Shown here in pieces: positions 22,772 to 34,700 of a stretch of 64,000 nucleotides of DNA. This DNA is from Pomphorhynchus laevis (Eukaryota; Acanthocephala; Palaeacanthocephala; Echinorhynchida; Pomphorhynchidae). The DNA lies in contig WNNJ02002419.1 of NCBI GenBank assembly GCA_012934845.2, forward strand, positions 124,001-188,000, written 5' to 3'. Both the position numbers and the translations under genes were made by a program. The notes beneath the pieces were generated by a model. It searched no databases. It saw only the letters and a list, made by a program, of their open reading frames with translations, and was not told the DNA's origin. Every line of letters starts with the position of its first letter. Within the stretch, counting starts at the first letter, position 1.

Positions 22772-23752
22772 CTAGTCAGAATCAAACCAGAAAGCATGGC
22801 GCAAGCGCTGAGAGCGTCGGAGTCGACTAGGCAGAAGTTTATTGATGATAGACATAAGTTCAGAATCAAACAGAATGTAGAGATCATTATGAGAAAGATA
22901 GTTAAGTGAAAGCGAAAAGAGTGAAGAATTGAGTAAGGCTATGCAGAGAATAGGGATATCGAGAAGTTTCCAGGGTCGACTTGGTGTGGATAATGTTGGA
23001 TGCGGAGAAGGAGGATGAAGACGAGTAAGAGTAAGAGTGACAAGGAAATGATTGGACAAACCAGGATCAGTAATTGACAAGGAAGTATATTCATTGAAGC
23101 AGTTAGGGACAGCAATGATGTCGAGAGCACCGCCGAGAATATGAATTGGGCTTGTTGAAAGTAATTTATAGTTGAAATCAGAAAAAAGATTAGTTAAAGT
23201 GATAGAGTCAGAGTCAGACGGGCGATCAAGACGAATGTTAAAGTCACCGAGAACAAAAGAAGGAGTATAAGACAATGAACAGTGAGACATTAGATCTGCA
23301 AGGTCGTTAAAGAAGATACGTGAGGGGGCAACTAAACTTGGACGGTATACAATCATAAGTTCCAGAGGGAAAGGAGTTGATAATCTGCATATGAGTAATT
23401 CGAACGAGGTGTAACGGATGTTAACCTTTATTTTACGTAAAGACATTGGGTGACGAGCAATGACAACACTACCGCCATGGTTAAAAGCAATAGATGTATG
23501 ATAGGCAATTTGACGAGCTGATTTAACTAAAGAACAACCAGAGCGACATAGACGACGAATAGCAAGATCGTCGGAGTCACAATGCCAGGGTTCGGTAATG
23601 CAGAGAATATCGATAGATAATTGATCGAAGATATCAAGGAGCATATCAGCTTTATGAAGAATGGAGCGAGTGTTGAATAGACTAAGACGAAAAGTATGCT
23701 TAGGAGCGAGATCGACTAGCGAAGAAGACAAGGGGGAGAGATGATACGCCAT
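22772..23752 (-). CDS. LINE ORF2 segment: apurinic-type endonuclease
   Basis: 326 open residues with LFNTRSILHKADMLLDI, IDILCITEPW (catalytic Glu), MIVYRPSLVAPSRIFFNDL, SFVLGDFNIRLD (GDFN) and LSNHFLVTLTL (terminal S-x-H-x). This is the AP-endonuclease domain that nicks target DNA for LINE insertion. In the last motif the usual Asp before His is Asn in this arm (GLSNH) but Asp in the right arm (GLSDH, near 33035), a likely inactivating change here. Confidence 0.85.
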   Translation of the reverse strand: MAYHLSPLSSSLVDLAPKHTFRLSLFNTRSILHKADMLLDIFDQLSIDILCITEPWHCDSDDLAIRRLCRSGCSLVKSARQIAYHTSIAFNHGGSVVIARHPMSLRKIKVNIRYTSFELLICRLSTPFPLELMIVYRPSLVAPSRIFFNDLADLMSHCSLSYTPSFVLGDFNIRLDRPSDSDSITLTNLFSDFNYKLLSTSPIHILGGALDIIAVPNCFNEYTSLSITDPGLSNHFLVTLTLTRLHPPSPHPTLSTPSRPWKLLDIPILCIALLNSSLFSLSLNYLSHNDLYILFDSELMSIINKLLPSRLRRSQRLRHAFWFDSD

Positions 23753-24555
23753 CGAATTTTTGGCCTTGTATGTACAACGTGAAAATTTCCGTTGATTTGA
23801 CGTATAGATAAGGATGACTCGCCGTTTGTTTCACGTCGATGCTTCTCAATGCGAGCTAAATTGAGCTGGGCAATATCAGAAGGGGAGCGGTCAGGAAAGA
23901 TACGACAAGTAGACGAAGTGGTAAGAAGTTTAAAACGTTGGGAGAGTACCGAAGAGGCATGTGAACTATGTCGGAAAACGATTTTTAGGAGTGGACGACT
24001 GATATGATTGGATTTAGTGGATTTGTTTAAACGGATCAAAGATACAGGAGCGATATTATTGAACATGGGTGAATTATTATCAGGAAGAATGGTTGCTAAG
24101 ATATACCTAAAAGCAGATACATCATTATCGAGGCGACATTGAGGAGAAGCAGATTCGGAAACCTTTAAATTATATATGATAATGCATCGATCGCGAGAAG
24201 GAAAACGATTACGTAGTGGTGGACAGACAGACCTGGTAGTAGAGGCAGAAGAGCAGATAAACGTGGGAATGACAGGGGCGCTAAGTGAAGATTTAAGATA
24301 GTTTGGAGCATGTGTGACAGGAGTGGAGTGTTGAATCGGTTGATCGGAAATGTTACTGGAGATGATTTTGACGGAAGGATGTAAATTATTGATAGGTGAT
24401 ACGGTTGGAGCATGTGACAGAAGTGGATTGTTGAATAGGTTGAACGGAGATGTTACTAGAGATAATTTTGACGGAATGATGTAAATTATTGAGAAGTGAT
24501 ACGGTGGAGGTAGAGTAAGGAGTACGTGAAGAGAAGAAAGAGGTATGAGATGTAT

Positions 24556-25080
24556 TTAGATGTGAGGATGAATAGGAAAAATGAGGTACGAGATTTTACT
24601 GTTTGCATTGTTAGGAAGATGAAGATTAAGGGAAGTTTTATCCGTAGTTAAAGGAGTGTGTGTGAGAGAAGTTTCAAGAACGGGTTTCATAGATGACGAA
24701 GGAGTTAGTAAGCAAACGGATAACGACGATGGATTGGAAGATATGTTGTCATTTGTTGATGTTCTATGTATAACAGCGGTCTGAGTCGACTGAGAGATAT
24801 CATCAAGTTTATTTATTGAGCACAAATCTGTTTCGTTAGCGTTCAGAACGTCTCCACTGTTTGAGTGGTTATTCTTCATTAGCTTACATACAAGGGCAGC
24901 ACAACAGAAGCCGCAGAGGAAATTCCGATTTGAAACGTTGTCCTCGTCAGTGAAAGGAATGGCGACGTGAGTCCAAACATTGCAGTTCTTGTTGTCGCAT
25001 CCAATTTGCTTTTCGATGTAAGCTTCCTTAACAGACTTGAGTTGCTGGTCGACATTTTTAGTTAGCTTTTTCTTTGCCAT
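24556..25080 (-). CDS. LINE ORF1 with PHD-like zinc motif
   Basis: 174 residues from ATG (MAKKKLTKNVDQQLKSVKEA). Residues 28-61 hold C-x4-C-x2-W-x-H (CDNKNCNVWTHVAI) and FLCGFC, the spacing of the PHD-like finger seen in CR1-group ORF1 proteins. The rest is Ser/Thr/Asn-rich and low in structure. The frame then breaks, and the RNA-binding part lies in 24066-24400. The homologous ORF1 on the plus strand is at 26807-27532. Confidence 0.75.
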   Translation of the reverse strand: MAKKKLTKNVDQQLKSVKEAYIEKQIGCDNKNCNVWTHVAIPFTDEDNVSNRNFLCGFCCAALVCKLMKNNHSNSGDVLNANETDLCSINKLDDISQSTQTAVIHRTSTNDNISSNPSSLSVCLLTPSSSMKPVLETSLTHTPLTTDKTSLNLHLPNNANSKISYLIFPIHPHI

Positions 25081-25400
25081 AATAAAATGTTAATTAGTTA
25101 GTTATAATCAAGAATGTTTAAACTCCGTTAGTCTGCAAGTCGTTAGTTGTAAGTAGTTCGCGTTAGTTGTAAGTAGTCGTTAGTTGTAAGTAGCGAGCGG
25201 ATGTCGTCGATGGTTGTCGATGGTTGTCGATAATTGTCAAGCGGATGGTCGTCGATGGTTGTCGTCGAAGGTTGTCGTTGGTTGTCGTCGAAGATTGTAG
25301 TCGAAACTGGAGTTAATCGTGAATGTGTTAAGTGTGGTGCTTTGTCAACAACGGCGTGGTGCAGAGACGGAGACGGCTATTATCTAGATATGAGTGTATT

Positions 25401-26060
25401 TACTTTAGATCTCAAAATTTTTTAAGGTGTAGCATGATTTTTAAGGTGTAGCTCTGATTGCATGAGTATAGGTCGGCCAGACATTTGCCGAAACATGATG
25501 GTGAGTACGGCATTAAATGTTAAACACATCAACAGACAAATCCGCCAAGACAAACGTAGACAAAACGTTATAAAATCTCTTCTTAGTAAAGAAGACATTA
25601 ATATGTAGAGATGATAAAGGCAAATAGCTAGTAGTTGTAGATACTTGTGAATATGTACAGAAAGCAATTGATCTTTTATCAGCCGCTAAAATATTTTCAA
25701 AATTTAAGAAAGACCCCACGAAGGTTTTAACTACCAAATTAAACGAGATACTCTTGGAACTACATAAATCCAACCAAATATATAATTTCTCATATTAAAG
25801 GGTGCGTAGTGCAGCAGCTCATTCAAATTTCTTTTACCTCAATGCTAACGTGCACGAGTCCGTACACATGTATATGCCGATTATAACCAGCTATGGAACA
25901 TACAACCATTCCCTGGCTAAAGAAATAAATGTCTTTCTGAGGGAAGTGATTGATGCCAATTAGGGCTATACTGTAAACGACGGTAGTATGTTTATAAATG
26001 AATTTATAGGATTGCAACTACCAAGGGATTATTCCTTATGATATTAGCATATGTTGTGAC
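25401..26060 (+). mobile_element. Penelope-like element, second family, RT N-terminal half
   Basis: The plus strand reads KDPTKVLTTKLNEILLELHK, then YNHSLAKEINVFLREVI and NDGSMFINEFIGLQLP, in changing frames. KDPT-x-KL and YxLAKxL..L are the conserved start of the PLE reverse transcriptase (compare the PLE phrase PIVSxxGSxxYxLAKxL). It is decayed. It is not the same family as the YIDD copies at 11600. Confidence 0.55.
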
Positions 26061-26159
26061 TATGCTCACGTTAAACAATTGTCTTGGTTATTAAATATTC
26101 GTACAAATAAGTATCGATCAAGCTATAAGTATCAAAGCTATAAGTATCGATCAACTGAT

Positions 26160-26672
26160 TACAATCAATACAGTTCCAGATCAATCCAGTTCCAGATCAA
26201 TCCAGTTCCAGATCAATCCAGTTCCAGATCAATCCAGTTCCAGATCAATCCAGTTCCAGATCAATCCAGTTCCAGATCAATCCAGTTCCAGATCAATCCA
26301 GTTTCATATCAATCCAGTTCCATATCAATCCAGTTCCAGATAAATCCAGCTCCAGATAAATCCAGTTCCAGATCAATCCAGTTCCAGATCAATCCAGTTC
26401 CAGATCAATCCAGTTCCAGATCAATCCAGTTCCAGATCAATCCAGTTCCAGATCAATCCAGTTCCAGATCAATCCAGTTCCAGATAAATCCAGTTCCAGA
26501 TAAATCCAGTTCCAGATAAATCCAGTTCCAGATAAATCCAGTTCCAGATAAATCCAGTTCCAGATAAATCCAGTTCCAGATAAATCCAGTTCCAGATAAA
26601 TCCAGTTCCAGATAAATCCAGTTCCAGATAAATCCAGTTCCAGATAAATCCAGTTCCGGATAAATCCAGTTC
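26160..26672. repeat. 16-bp minisatellite, about 32 units
   Basis: Tandem units of CCAGTTCCAGATCAAT fill 26160-26500. From about 26485 every unit carries the variant CCAGTTCCAGATAAAT. A few TTTCATAT and CATATCAA variants and two AGATAAAT units occur near 26300-26360. As 16 is not a multiple of 3, every frame on both strands stays open with a 48-bp period, so the open frames at 26079-26519 (plus) and 26469-26699 (minus) are artefacts. It sits 130 bp upstream of a LINE ORF1. Confidence 0.95.
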
Positions 26673-26699
26673 CGCTCGAGAAATTTTGAGAGTTAACAT

Positions 26700-28006
26700 C
26701 TCTAATTAGTAAAGCAAATTACAGAGCTCATTACAGTTTCGCTCGCTGAAAAACCTATCATTTCAATCAGTAGCAAACTTAACAGTTTAAACACACAAGG
26801 ACGTTGATGGGCGAACGTAAGAACACAGCTACGACTGACACCAACTGTGCTCAACTACATGTACAGTGCTCGACACACGACTGCAGCGTCTGGACTACAA
26901 TCGCATGTGACAACAGTAAGTCTAAAGAATACTTCCTATGTGGCTTTTGTGTCACCAAACTCATAAGCGAATTATCCCATAAGAACATATCAACCTCCAA
27001 CGTGTCCGCTCAAACCACCCCAGTCGTTTCTGATGTACTTTGTCAACCCACTGATCCTGTCACCACATTCACTTCTAATCACATGACTTCACTTTCCGAC
27101 ACCCCTGTCTCTTCCCTTCTGTATCGTTTCTCAATAACGTTCATCCCTCAATCAAAAATCACCTCAACAAACCTCCACAATCCTCACACTCTTAACCTTT
27201 CCTCACATCGCTCACCACCCTCTATATTATCCAAATCCTCTTTGTCTTCCGATGTCAAACCTACTCCCTTGATATCCTCAACTCCCAGCTCTCCTATCGT
27301 GATCTCACCAACTCACGTTACTCGTCCTTCTTTACAGAAACGCTTTCCTTCTCGCGATCGTTGCGGCATCGAGACTAATATAACTCCTTCAACCTCTTTA
27401 TCTCCTCAAGCACGTCTCGACCACGTTGTTTCCGCATTCAGATCCATCACCTCGTATCTTGTTCCTGCGGAGAAACCATCCTTTTTCAACAACATCTCTC
27501 CTAAATCTAATCCTTCTCACGCCTCATCTTAATACAGATCAACACTTATCTCTCCTCATTCCATCTGTAGCCTCCTTTCCAATCCGCTTTTCGCTCTAAT
27601 CACTCTACAGAAATGACCTGCATGAAAGTTTACAATGACTTACTCATTTATGGAGACAAGGCTCTATATAGTGTTAGAATCTCCCTCGACCTCTCCTCAG
27701 CCTTCGAGATTGTCGACCACTCCGTCCTCCTTTTTCGCCTTCGTTATGATTTCGGTTTTTTTTCTCCTCCGTAGCATGGTTTGCCTCATATCTATCCGAC
27801 CGTTACTTTCGCGTCTGTTCTAATTCATTATCCTCCTCTCCCATCCCTATTTTTTTCGGGGTCCCACAAGGTTCAGTCCTAGGTCCCCTGCTTTTCTCTT
27901 TTCTGCTTGGCGATCTCTCTCCGGTTATCAAACCTTTGTCCTTTAACGTCATGCAATACCGATGACATCCTCATCTATGCTCACGCCCCCGCACATCGCA
28001 TACACG
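26700..28006 (+). mobile_element. CR1/Jockey-type LINE with internal deletion, left part
   Basis: ORF1 (26807-27532) is followed directly by reverse transcriptase text [20 protein letters not shown], so about 1.5 kb or more (end of ORF1, endonuclease, RT fingers) is missing. It runs to the RT motif C region, where the LTR element at 28007 interrupts it. The rest of the LINE continues at 30707. It belongs to the same family as 20766-25400 but a different copy and orientation. Confidence 0.85.
26807..27532 (+). CDS. LINE ORF1 with PHD-like zinc motif (deleted LINE)
   Basis: About 241 residues from the ATG at 26807 (MGERKNTATTDTNCAQLHVQ). The finger reads CSTHDCSVWTTIAC and EYFLCGFC, matching ORF1 at 24556-25080. 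A long Ser/Thr/Pro-rich region follows. The conserved segment near the end, SPQARLDHVVSAFRSIT, corresponds to text also found in the copy at 31770-32340. Confidence 0.7.
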   Translation: MGERKNTATTDTNCAQLHVQCSTHDCSVWTTIACDNSKSKEYFLCGFCVTKLISELSHKNISTSNVSAQTTPVVSDVLCQPTDPVTTFTSNHMTSLSDTPVSSLLYRFSITFIPQSKITSTNLHNPHTLNLSSHRSPPSILSKSSLSSDVKPTPLISSTPSSPIVISPTHVTRPSLQKRFPSRDRCGIETNITPSTSLSPQARLDHVVSAFRSITSYLVPAEKPSFFNNISPKSNPSHASS

Positions 28007-30706
28007 TGTCGTATGGCAGATAATCAGCTAAACCAAAGAGGTTTTATTCAGCACATCTATAACAATAATAAAGTTAGTAACACATATCAATTTCAAATAC
28101 GTCATTCTTCCCCAGTTAATTTGTAAGTCGAGATATCAATGTGGCGACGTCGAATGCGAGTGGATCTCCGTAATTCGCAGGGTTCCATATCTGTTCGTGT
28201 ACTCTCGAATACGGCATTTGGATCAATATATAGTGAATCGTTTGTTTCCTCAGTTTCAACTACATTTGGAAGGTCTCCAGCATAAGTAGATACTTTGTCT
28301 CTTGTTGCTTCGTTCTCCCAGTCTGCAGCATAAGTAGATACTTTGTTTCCTGTTGCTTCGTTCTCCCATGCCTTCTCCAGAGGTTTTCTGATAGGTGATT
28401 GGCAGATTTCTGATCGGTGATTAGCAAAAATTTACAAGGAATGATATAGTGTTTCCAGTTTCGTACAGCTTCCACGATTGCATACGCTTCCTTTTCTATT
28501 ATGTGATGGCTTCTTTCATGAGTGCTCAAAGTTCGCAAAAAGAATGCTACTGGACTATTATTTTGTAATAAAGTTGCACCAATAGCCGTGTGGTACGCAT
28601 CGGTTTCCATAAAAAATGTATGGTTTCATCTATAGTATACATTGCAGCGTTCACTATCTCATTTCGTAGGTATTCCACAGTTCCTTTTTCTTCGTCTTTC
28701 AAGGGAAAGTTGACATTATGTGATGTGAGTGGAGCTATTTTAGTCGAAAAGTTTTTTTTATCCACCGACTATAATATGCGTAGAAACCTAACAGTCGTTT
28801 TTACGAGGCTTGATTTGATGGAATTTTAAGATCGTAGAGAGCAGAAAACCTTGTTAGATCTGGTCTTAGCATGTTGTGGCTTATTTCGTAACCAACTGTA
28901 CGTATCTTCGCCAATCTGTATTTACATTTAAAATGGTTTAGTTTGAGTATGTGCTTCTGGGAAGCATGTTGGAACTTTTTTAGGTTGGTGTCATGTTCAT
29001 CAAGAGTGGTGCCACAGATTACAATGTCGTCAAGATATGAGTAAACATTTTGTAATTTGTTTTCTTTTATAAAATTGTTCATATACCTTTGAAATTCAGA
29101 AACACCATTAGTAATACCCACAGGTATCTTGCGAAATTGGCACAGCTGCCCATTACCTTCAAAAGCAGTGAAGTAACGCTCAGATGGATCTGTATCGATT
29201 TAATAATAAGCCTCATGTAGATCCAAGACTGAAAAATATACACCTTTAGATATCTCATTCACTATGTCAGATATGAGTGGGAGGCAATTTGCGCTCTCCA
29301 TGGAGATACACTCTCCTTTATTATTCCATTGGATAACATTCTGTGTAGTTCCTGATCGATGAGTTTCTGATCAGATCGGTTGTACTTCCTGCTTTTTGTT
29401 GCGACAGGTTTCACGTCAGGAGTAAGATTTTGGAAAAGTAACGGCGGTCGAACGTGATCCAATTTATCTGATTTTGGAAATCAGATAATGATCCACCAAA
29501 CTGAATCTCCAAACTATTGTACCTGCTCAGAAATGGAAGTCCGAGTACAAGGTCGGCACACAATCAAGGCAGGACAAAGAACTCAATCTGGATATATCGA
29601 TGACCCTCCACAACAAAATCAATCAAGCATCGACCTTGAACACATTGGTCGTATCTGATGCCAGATAGACGTTAGTATTGGATGGAAGCACTTTGAGACC
29701 GAGTGAGGACGTTACAGTATCGTCAATAAAATTTAATGAACTCCCAGTGTCAATGAGCGCATTAAACTTTATCTTTTTGATAAATAAAGACACTTTGACG
29801 GGGTGTTTACTAGGTATGTTCACGGTCGACAGTAACACAGTGGATGCTGAGCTTGTAGCATTACTCCTCGATTGACAGACTCTGCCGAAGTGACCAGTTT
29901 TCCCGCATTTGTTACATGATACATTCTTTGCAGGACAAAGTGCTCGGTTATGTCTATCTCTCCCACAAAAGAAACATATATCACGTCTCGTGGTTTGTCT
30001 GATTATGCCAATACGATTCGAATAATGTGACGTGGTATTAGGATCATCGACTGATAAAGCTTCGGATGACATAACTAAGGCTACTCTGCGAATAGTGTCC
30101 AAATACTCAGACTGATTTGTGATAGTGACATACTTTGCTGTGCTGTTTGCAACGATTTGGCGACATTCAATGCTCAGCTCAAATTCATTTCAACACTTTC
30201 CAGTAGTCGTTGACGTATTTTGTCTGGACGAAGACCTATCTTCGTCGGACCATTGAGTGCGGTTGAGAGTAAATGTCGATCTCGTACTTCGTTAGGTTTT
30301 TTTACGTAGATGCGATCAAGTGTAGCGATAGCACTTGTAAAATCTGTCATGTCCTCGACCAGTTCAAACACATATGTCCCGATGTGCATCATGAGATGTT
30401 CTAGTTTATTTACGTCATCGGGAAGAGTGGTAATGTAATAATTAGAATTTTTTCCATAGCTTATATTTCCTCTGACTTTCGGGATCATCAGCAGGAGTAT
30501 CGAATCGCTCAACTCATACAGTGTGAGTTCTGTGGATCTGTGAGTTCAGGATCCGATCGAATCCACACTTGATTGTTCCAGTGTACACATCTTTCAATGT
30601 GCTGAATAAATTGTCGTATCGCAGATAATCAGCTAAACCAAAGAGGTTTTATTCAGCACATCTATAATAATAAAGTTAGTAACATATATCAATTTCAAAT
30701 ACGTCA
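28007..30706 (-). mobile_element. Ty3/gypsy-type LTR retrotransposon fossil with very short LTRs
   Basis: Terminal direct repeats of 98 and 95 bp (28007-28104 and 30612-30706, TG...CA borders) are flanked by the 5-bp target duplication ACACG (28002-28006 and 30707-30711), lying inside a LINE. Coding sense is minus. Visible parts, in order, are a gag region, a paired CCHC nucleocapsid motif (29880-29990), a protease with a DTGSS core, reverse transcriptase and an RNase H. No integrase region is visible before the terminal repeat. The element is broken in several places. The two LTRs differ at about two positions plus a 3-base indel, so it is modestly old and younger than the host LINE. Confidence 0.88.
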
Positions 30707-31562
30707 ACACGATATCGGCATTTATGCCCAATGGTATTTATTCTACCAACAAATGTCTCTCCAATCTCCATCTCGTTCTAAACCAAGACAATTCTAAAAT
30801 AATGTGGATCCTCCCCCGTAAACCAAACATATCTCCTCTCAATGCATCTTTTGCCTCATCGATCATCCCCATAGTAAACAATATCACGTTCTTAGGCTTT
30901 CATTTCGATGATCACCTTTCCATTAAACTCTTCGTCCGTGGCAATGTCCGCTCGTCTAACTTAATACTCCGTGACATCCGCCGTATAGCCCCCTTATCGA
31001 CTACCGTTCTTGTATGTCTCTTCTTTCACCGTTTTTTTTCCTAAAATCGATTTCTGGCTCAGCTTTTTCGCAAATTCTCCAAAATCCATCATCCTACCTC
31101 CACAACGAATAATCAATTCCGCCGTTCGAGTGCTCTTTCGTCTCCGTCACTTCGACCACACATCCACATATCTTGTCCAACTCTCCTGGCCCACCATCCA
31201 CATCCGCATCAAACTCAGCCTTCTCGTAACTTTTCGTATCATCGCTGTCGGCTTCACATTGTTCATCAACCTTCCTTTCTTAGACGATACGCACACCTCG
31301 CTATCGCTGCGTTCCCGTCATACCCTCTTACTCCACGTTCCCAATTACTCCAACAACTACGGTCTCCGAACCTTCTTCGTCGCCGCCCCACCCGCCTGGT
31401 ATAAACTCCCTCTAGACGTCCGCCGCGCTCCCTCCTTTATCACATTCAAACACCTCCTCCATTCACACCTTCGTAACACATGATTTACATTTTTGTTTTG
31501 TTGTGGTCATTTAAGCATGCGCTGGCACGCATTTGCCACGTTAAAATAAATCTTTTTTTAAT
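30707..31562 (+). mobile_element. CR1/Jockey-type LINE with internal deletion, right part
   Basis: This continues the LINE of 26700-28006 on the other side of the LTR element: NQDNSKIMWILPRKPN (motif D), NITFLGFHFDDHLSIKL and the C-terminal YSNNYGLRTFFVAAPPAWYK. It ends with the 3' hairpin GCATGCGCTGGCACGC (one mismatch) and TTTGCCACGTTAAAAT. At least one frameshift separates 30724-31044 from 31010-31483. Confidence 0.85.
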
Positions 31563-31769
31563 GTATCCCTATATCGAAGCAAAACAATGGCGTCTGATTT
31601 ATTGTCCAATTGTTGCATCGAGTAACTCAGCCATGACCGGTCCCAATCCCGTGCTGAGAAAGGAGGAGGGTTAGCTATAGACTTCGTGGCAATCCAGTCG
31701 TAAAACAAAAACCATCGCATCAACAGTATGAAATTGTGTTTCTAAGAACTTCGCGAAAGGCGACCAATA
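31563..31769. other. Unassigned sequence between LINE copies
   Basis: No gene or element is recognised. The text GAAAGGAGGAGGGTTAGC has the look of LINE 5' sequence but cannot be assigned. Confidence 0.4.
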
Positions 31770-34700
31770 TTAATTCTTTATCAAGCACACCTGTCATTTC
31801 CACTTCTATCTGTTCATCTACCTAGACTCCTACCAGCTCTGTCCGTCCACCACTTCCACGAAATCGTTTTCCTTCGCGCGATCAATGTATAATCATATAA
31901 AACTTAAAGCTTTCCGAATCTGCTTCTCCACAATCTCGCCTCGATGATGATGTATATGCTTTCAGGTATATCCTAGCAACCATTCTTCCTGATGATAATA
32001 TCGCTCATCCTGATAACCCATACCTCTTCAATAATATCGCTGCTGTATCCTTTATTCGTTCAAACAAATCCACTAAATCCAATCATCTCAGTCCTCCACT
32101 CTTAAAAATCGTTTTCCGACATAGTTCACATGCCTCTTCGGTACTCTCCCAACGTTTTAAACTTCTTACCACTTCGTCTACTTGTCGTATCTTTCCTGAC
32201 CGCTCCCCTTCTGATATTGCCCAGCTCAATTTAGCTTGCATTGAGAAACATCGACGTGAAACAAACGGCAAGTCATCCTTATCTATACGTCAAATCAACG
32301 GAAATTTTCACGTTGTACACACAAGGCCAAAAATTCGATGGCGTATCATCTCTTCCCCTTGTCTTCTTCGCTAGTCGATCTCGCTCCTAAGCATACTTTT
32401 CGTCTTAGTATATTCAACACTCGCTCCATTCTTCATAAAGCTGATATGCTCCTTGATATCTTCGATCAATTATCTATCGATATTCTCTGCATTACCGAAC
32501 CCTGGCATTGTAACTCCGACGATCTTGCTATTTGTCGTCTATGTCGCTCTGGTTGTTCTTTAGTTGAATCAGCTCGTCAAATTGCCTCTTATACATCTAC
32601 TGCTTTTTTAACCATGGCGGTATTGTTGTCATTGCTCGTCACCCAACGTCTTTACGTAAAATCAACGTGAACATCCGTTACACTTCGTTCAAATTACTCA
32701 TATGCAGATTATCAACGCCTTTCCCTCTAAAACTTGTGATTGTATACCATCCAGGTTCAGTTGCCCCCTCACGTATCTTCTTTAACGACCTTGCAGATCT
32801 AATGTCTCACTGTTCATTGTCTTATACTCCTTCTTTTGTTCTCGGTGACTTTAACATTCGTCTTGATCGCCCGTCTGACTCTGACTCTATCACTTTAACT
32901 AATCTTTTTTCTGATTTTAACTATAAATTACTATCAACAAGCCCAATTCATATTCTCGGCGGTGCTCTCGACATCATTGCTGTTCCTAACTGCTTCAATG
33001 ACTATACATCATTGTCAATTACTGATCCTGGTTTGTCCGATCATTTCCTTGTCACACTTACTCTTACTCGTCCCCATCCTCCTTCTCCCCTTTACCATTA
33101 TCAACACCAAGTCGACCCTGGAAGCTTCTCGATATCCCTATTCTCTGCATAGCCTTACTCAATTCTTCACTCTTTTCGCTTTCACTTAACTATCTTTCTC
33201 ATAATGATCTCTACATTCTGTTTGATTCTGAACTTATGTCTATCATCAATAAACTTCTGCCTAGTCGACTCCGACGCTCTCAGCGCTTGCGCCATGCTTT
33301 CTGGTTTGATTCTGACTAGTCTTTTTAAGCGTCGACTCCGTCACTCTTTTCGTGTGTATAATCGCTTTCTTAAACGTTTTCTCAACTCACTCCATCCAAA
33401 TCTCCGTGATTCCTACTTTTCTCTATGCCGTTCACATCTTATTCTTATATAAGATGTTATCTTTTGGCGAAATAAACTCGAGTCATCTTTCAACTCTAAA
33501 TCTCATTGGAAAATCTTAAACTCAATTCTTTCACGATCATCTACTTGTTGTAATATAAATCCTGATGAATTCTCTTCTTATCTACAAACTAAGCTATCTA
33601 ATTTACTTTCCCTACTACCCACAGCCCCCTTGTACCCTCGCTTCTCTTTAAATGCTTCCCTGCCAGAGCTATTCCACCTTCTTCCCGTTTCATCTGATAA
33701 AGTTTCTTCGGTTCTTCTGTCATTATCTAATAAAACCTCTCCTTCTTACCCAATTCCAACTCACTTGCTTAAAAATATCTGCTCTGCTATCTCACCCGTC
33801 CTAACCACATTGTTCAACTCGTCCATCCGTAGCCGTACATTTCCTTCCATCTGGAAATGCGCCACAGTTCGTCTTCTCATCAAAAAGCAATATCTCGACT
33901 CCTCACTACCATCTTCGTACCGTCCAATCACACTTCTCCCAACCCTCTCTAAACTCCTTGAGCATCTCGTTCTCAAGCAAGTTAATGCATATCTATTTTC
34001 CTCCAACTTGTTTCCTCCCTTCTAATCTGCTTTTTGCTGTAATCGCTTTACTGAAATTACATGTCTTAAAGTTTATAATGACTTACTTATCTCGCGCGAT
34101 CATAAATTATGTAGTGTCATAGTTTCTCTTGATCTATCGTCTGCTTTTGACATCGTCGATCACTCGATTCTTCTACATCGCCTTCGTCATGATTATGGCT
34201 TCTCTTTACCCACTGTATTATGGTTTTCTTCATATCTATCAAACCGTACATTTCGCGTCTATTCTAACTCTTCTCTCTCCCATCCTTCATCCATCCCGAC
34301 CGGTGTTCCACAAGGCTCCGTATTAGGCCCTATGCTTTTCTCTCTTCTTCTCGGTGACTTCTCTTCGATTTCTCATAAATTTAACGTCCATGTTATGCAA
34401 TATGCTGATGACATTTTCATCTATGCTCATGCACCTGCTTATCGTATTCATGATCTTAGTGTTTCTGTTTCCAGCTGTCTTGTTTCAATTTCCAATCATA
34501 TTTCTTCCCTTCGCCTTTCTCTGAATCCTGATAAATCTAAAATTATGTGGATCCTACCTCAACGCTCCGGCGTAGAACCCCCTTTCGTATCATTAAATTC
34601 TACAATTCTTCCTATCGTTGATAATCTCGTTTTCCTAGGCTTTCATTTCGACAACCGACTTTCACTTAAACCTTTCGTTAGTGATAAAGTACGCTCATCT

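Larger units (their letters stand above)
15467..24060 (+). repeat. Left arm of giant inverted repeat
   Basis: Every position x in this arm has its reverse-complement partner near 56092 minus x. The left outer edge TTTGTCTATCG at 15467 pairs with 40625. Outside these points the flanks differ. Open frames at 15566, 16543, 18273 and 20503 recur as identical peptides on the opposite strand. A single-base offset appears at 21121 and another further in, and scattered substitutions occur only within the LINE. The arm holds a PLE fragment, hairpin repeats, a direct-repeat pair, and most of a LINE. Confidence 0.92.
20766..25400 (-). mobile_element. CR1/Jockey-type LINE, near full length (left arm and spacer)
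   Basis: In the minus-strand direction this has a 5' leader with short tandem words (GTCGTCGATGGTTGTCG, near 25190-25300), ORF1 at 24556-25080, an endonuclease region, a reverse transcriptase and a 3' end with the family hairpin (decayed GCGTATATTTTGCTAGC), then TTTGTCACGTTAAATAAATT and a TTGTATTATTATA tail. Length is about 4.6 kb, typical for two-ORF CR1/Jockey-like LINEs. ORF2 is broken into several frames. The inverted-repeat boundary falls within it near 24060. Clade assignment is by ORF1 type and motifs; phylogeny would decide. Confidence 0.88.

Noticed and set aside
26079-26699. Open frames of 146 and 76 residues with regular SRSIQFQINPVPDQS-type repeats
   Set aside because: They are produced by the 16-bp minisatellite, which stays open in all frames with a 48-bp period. 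There is no independent sign of coding.
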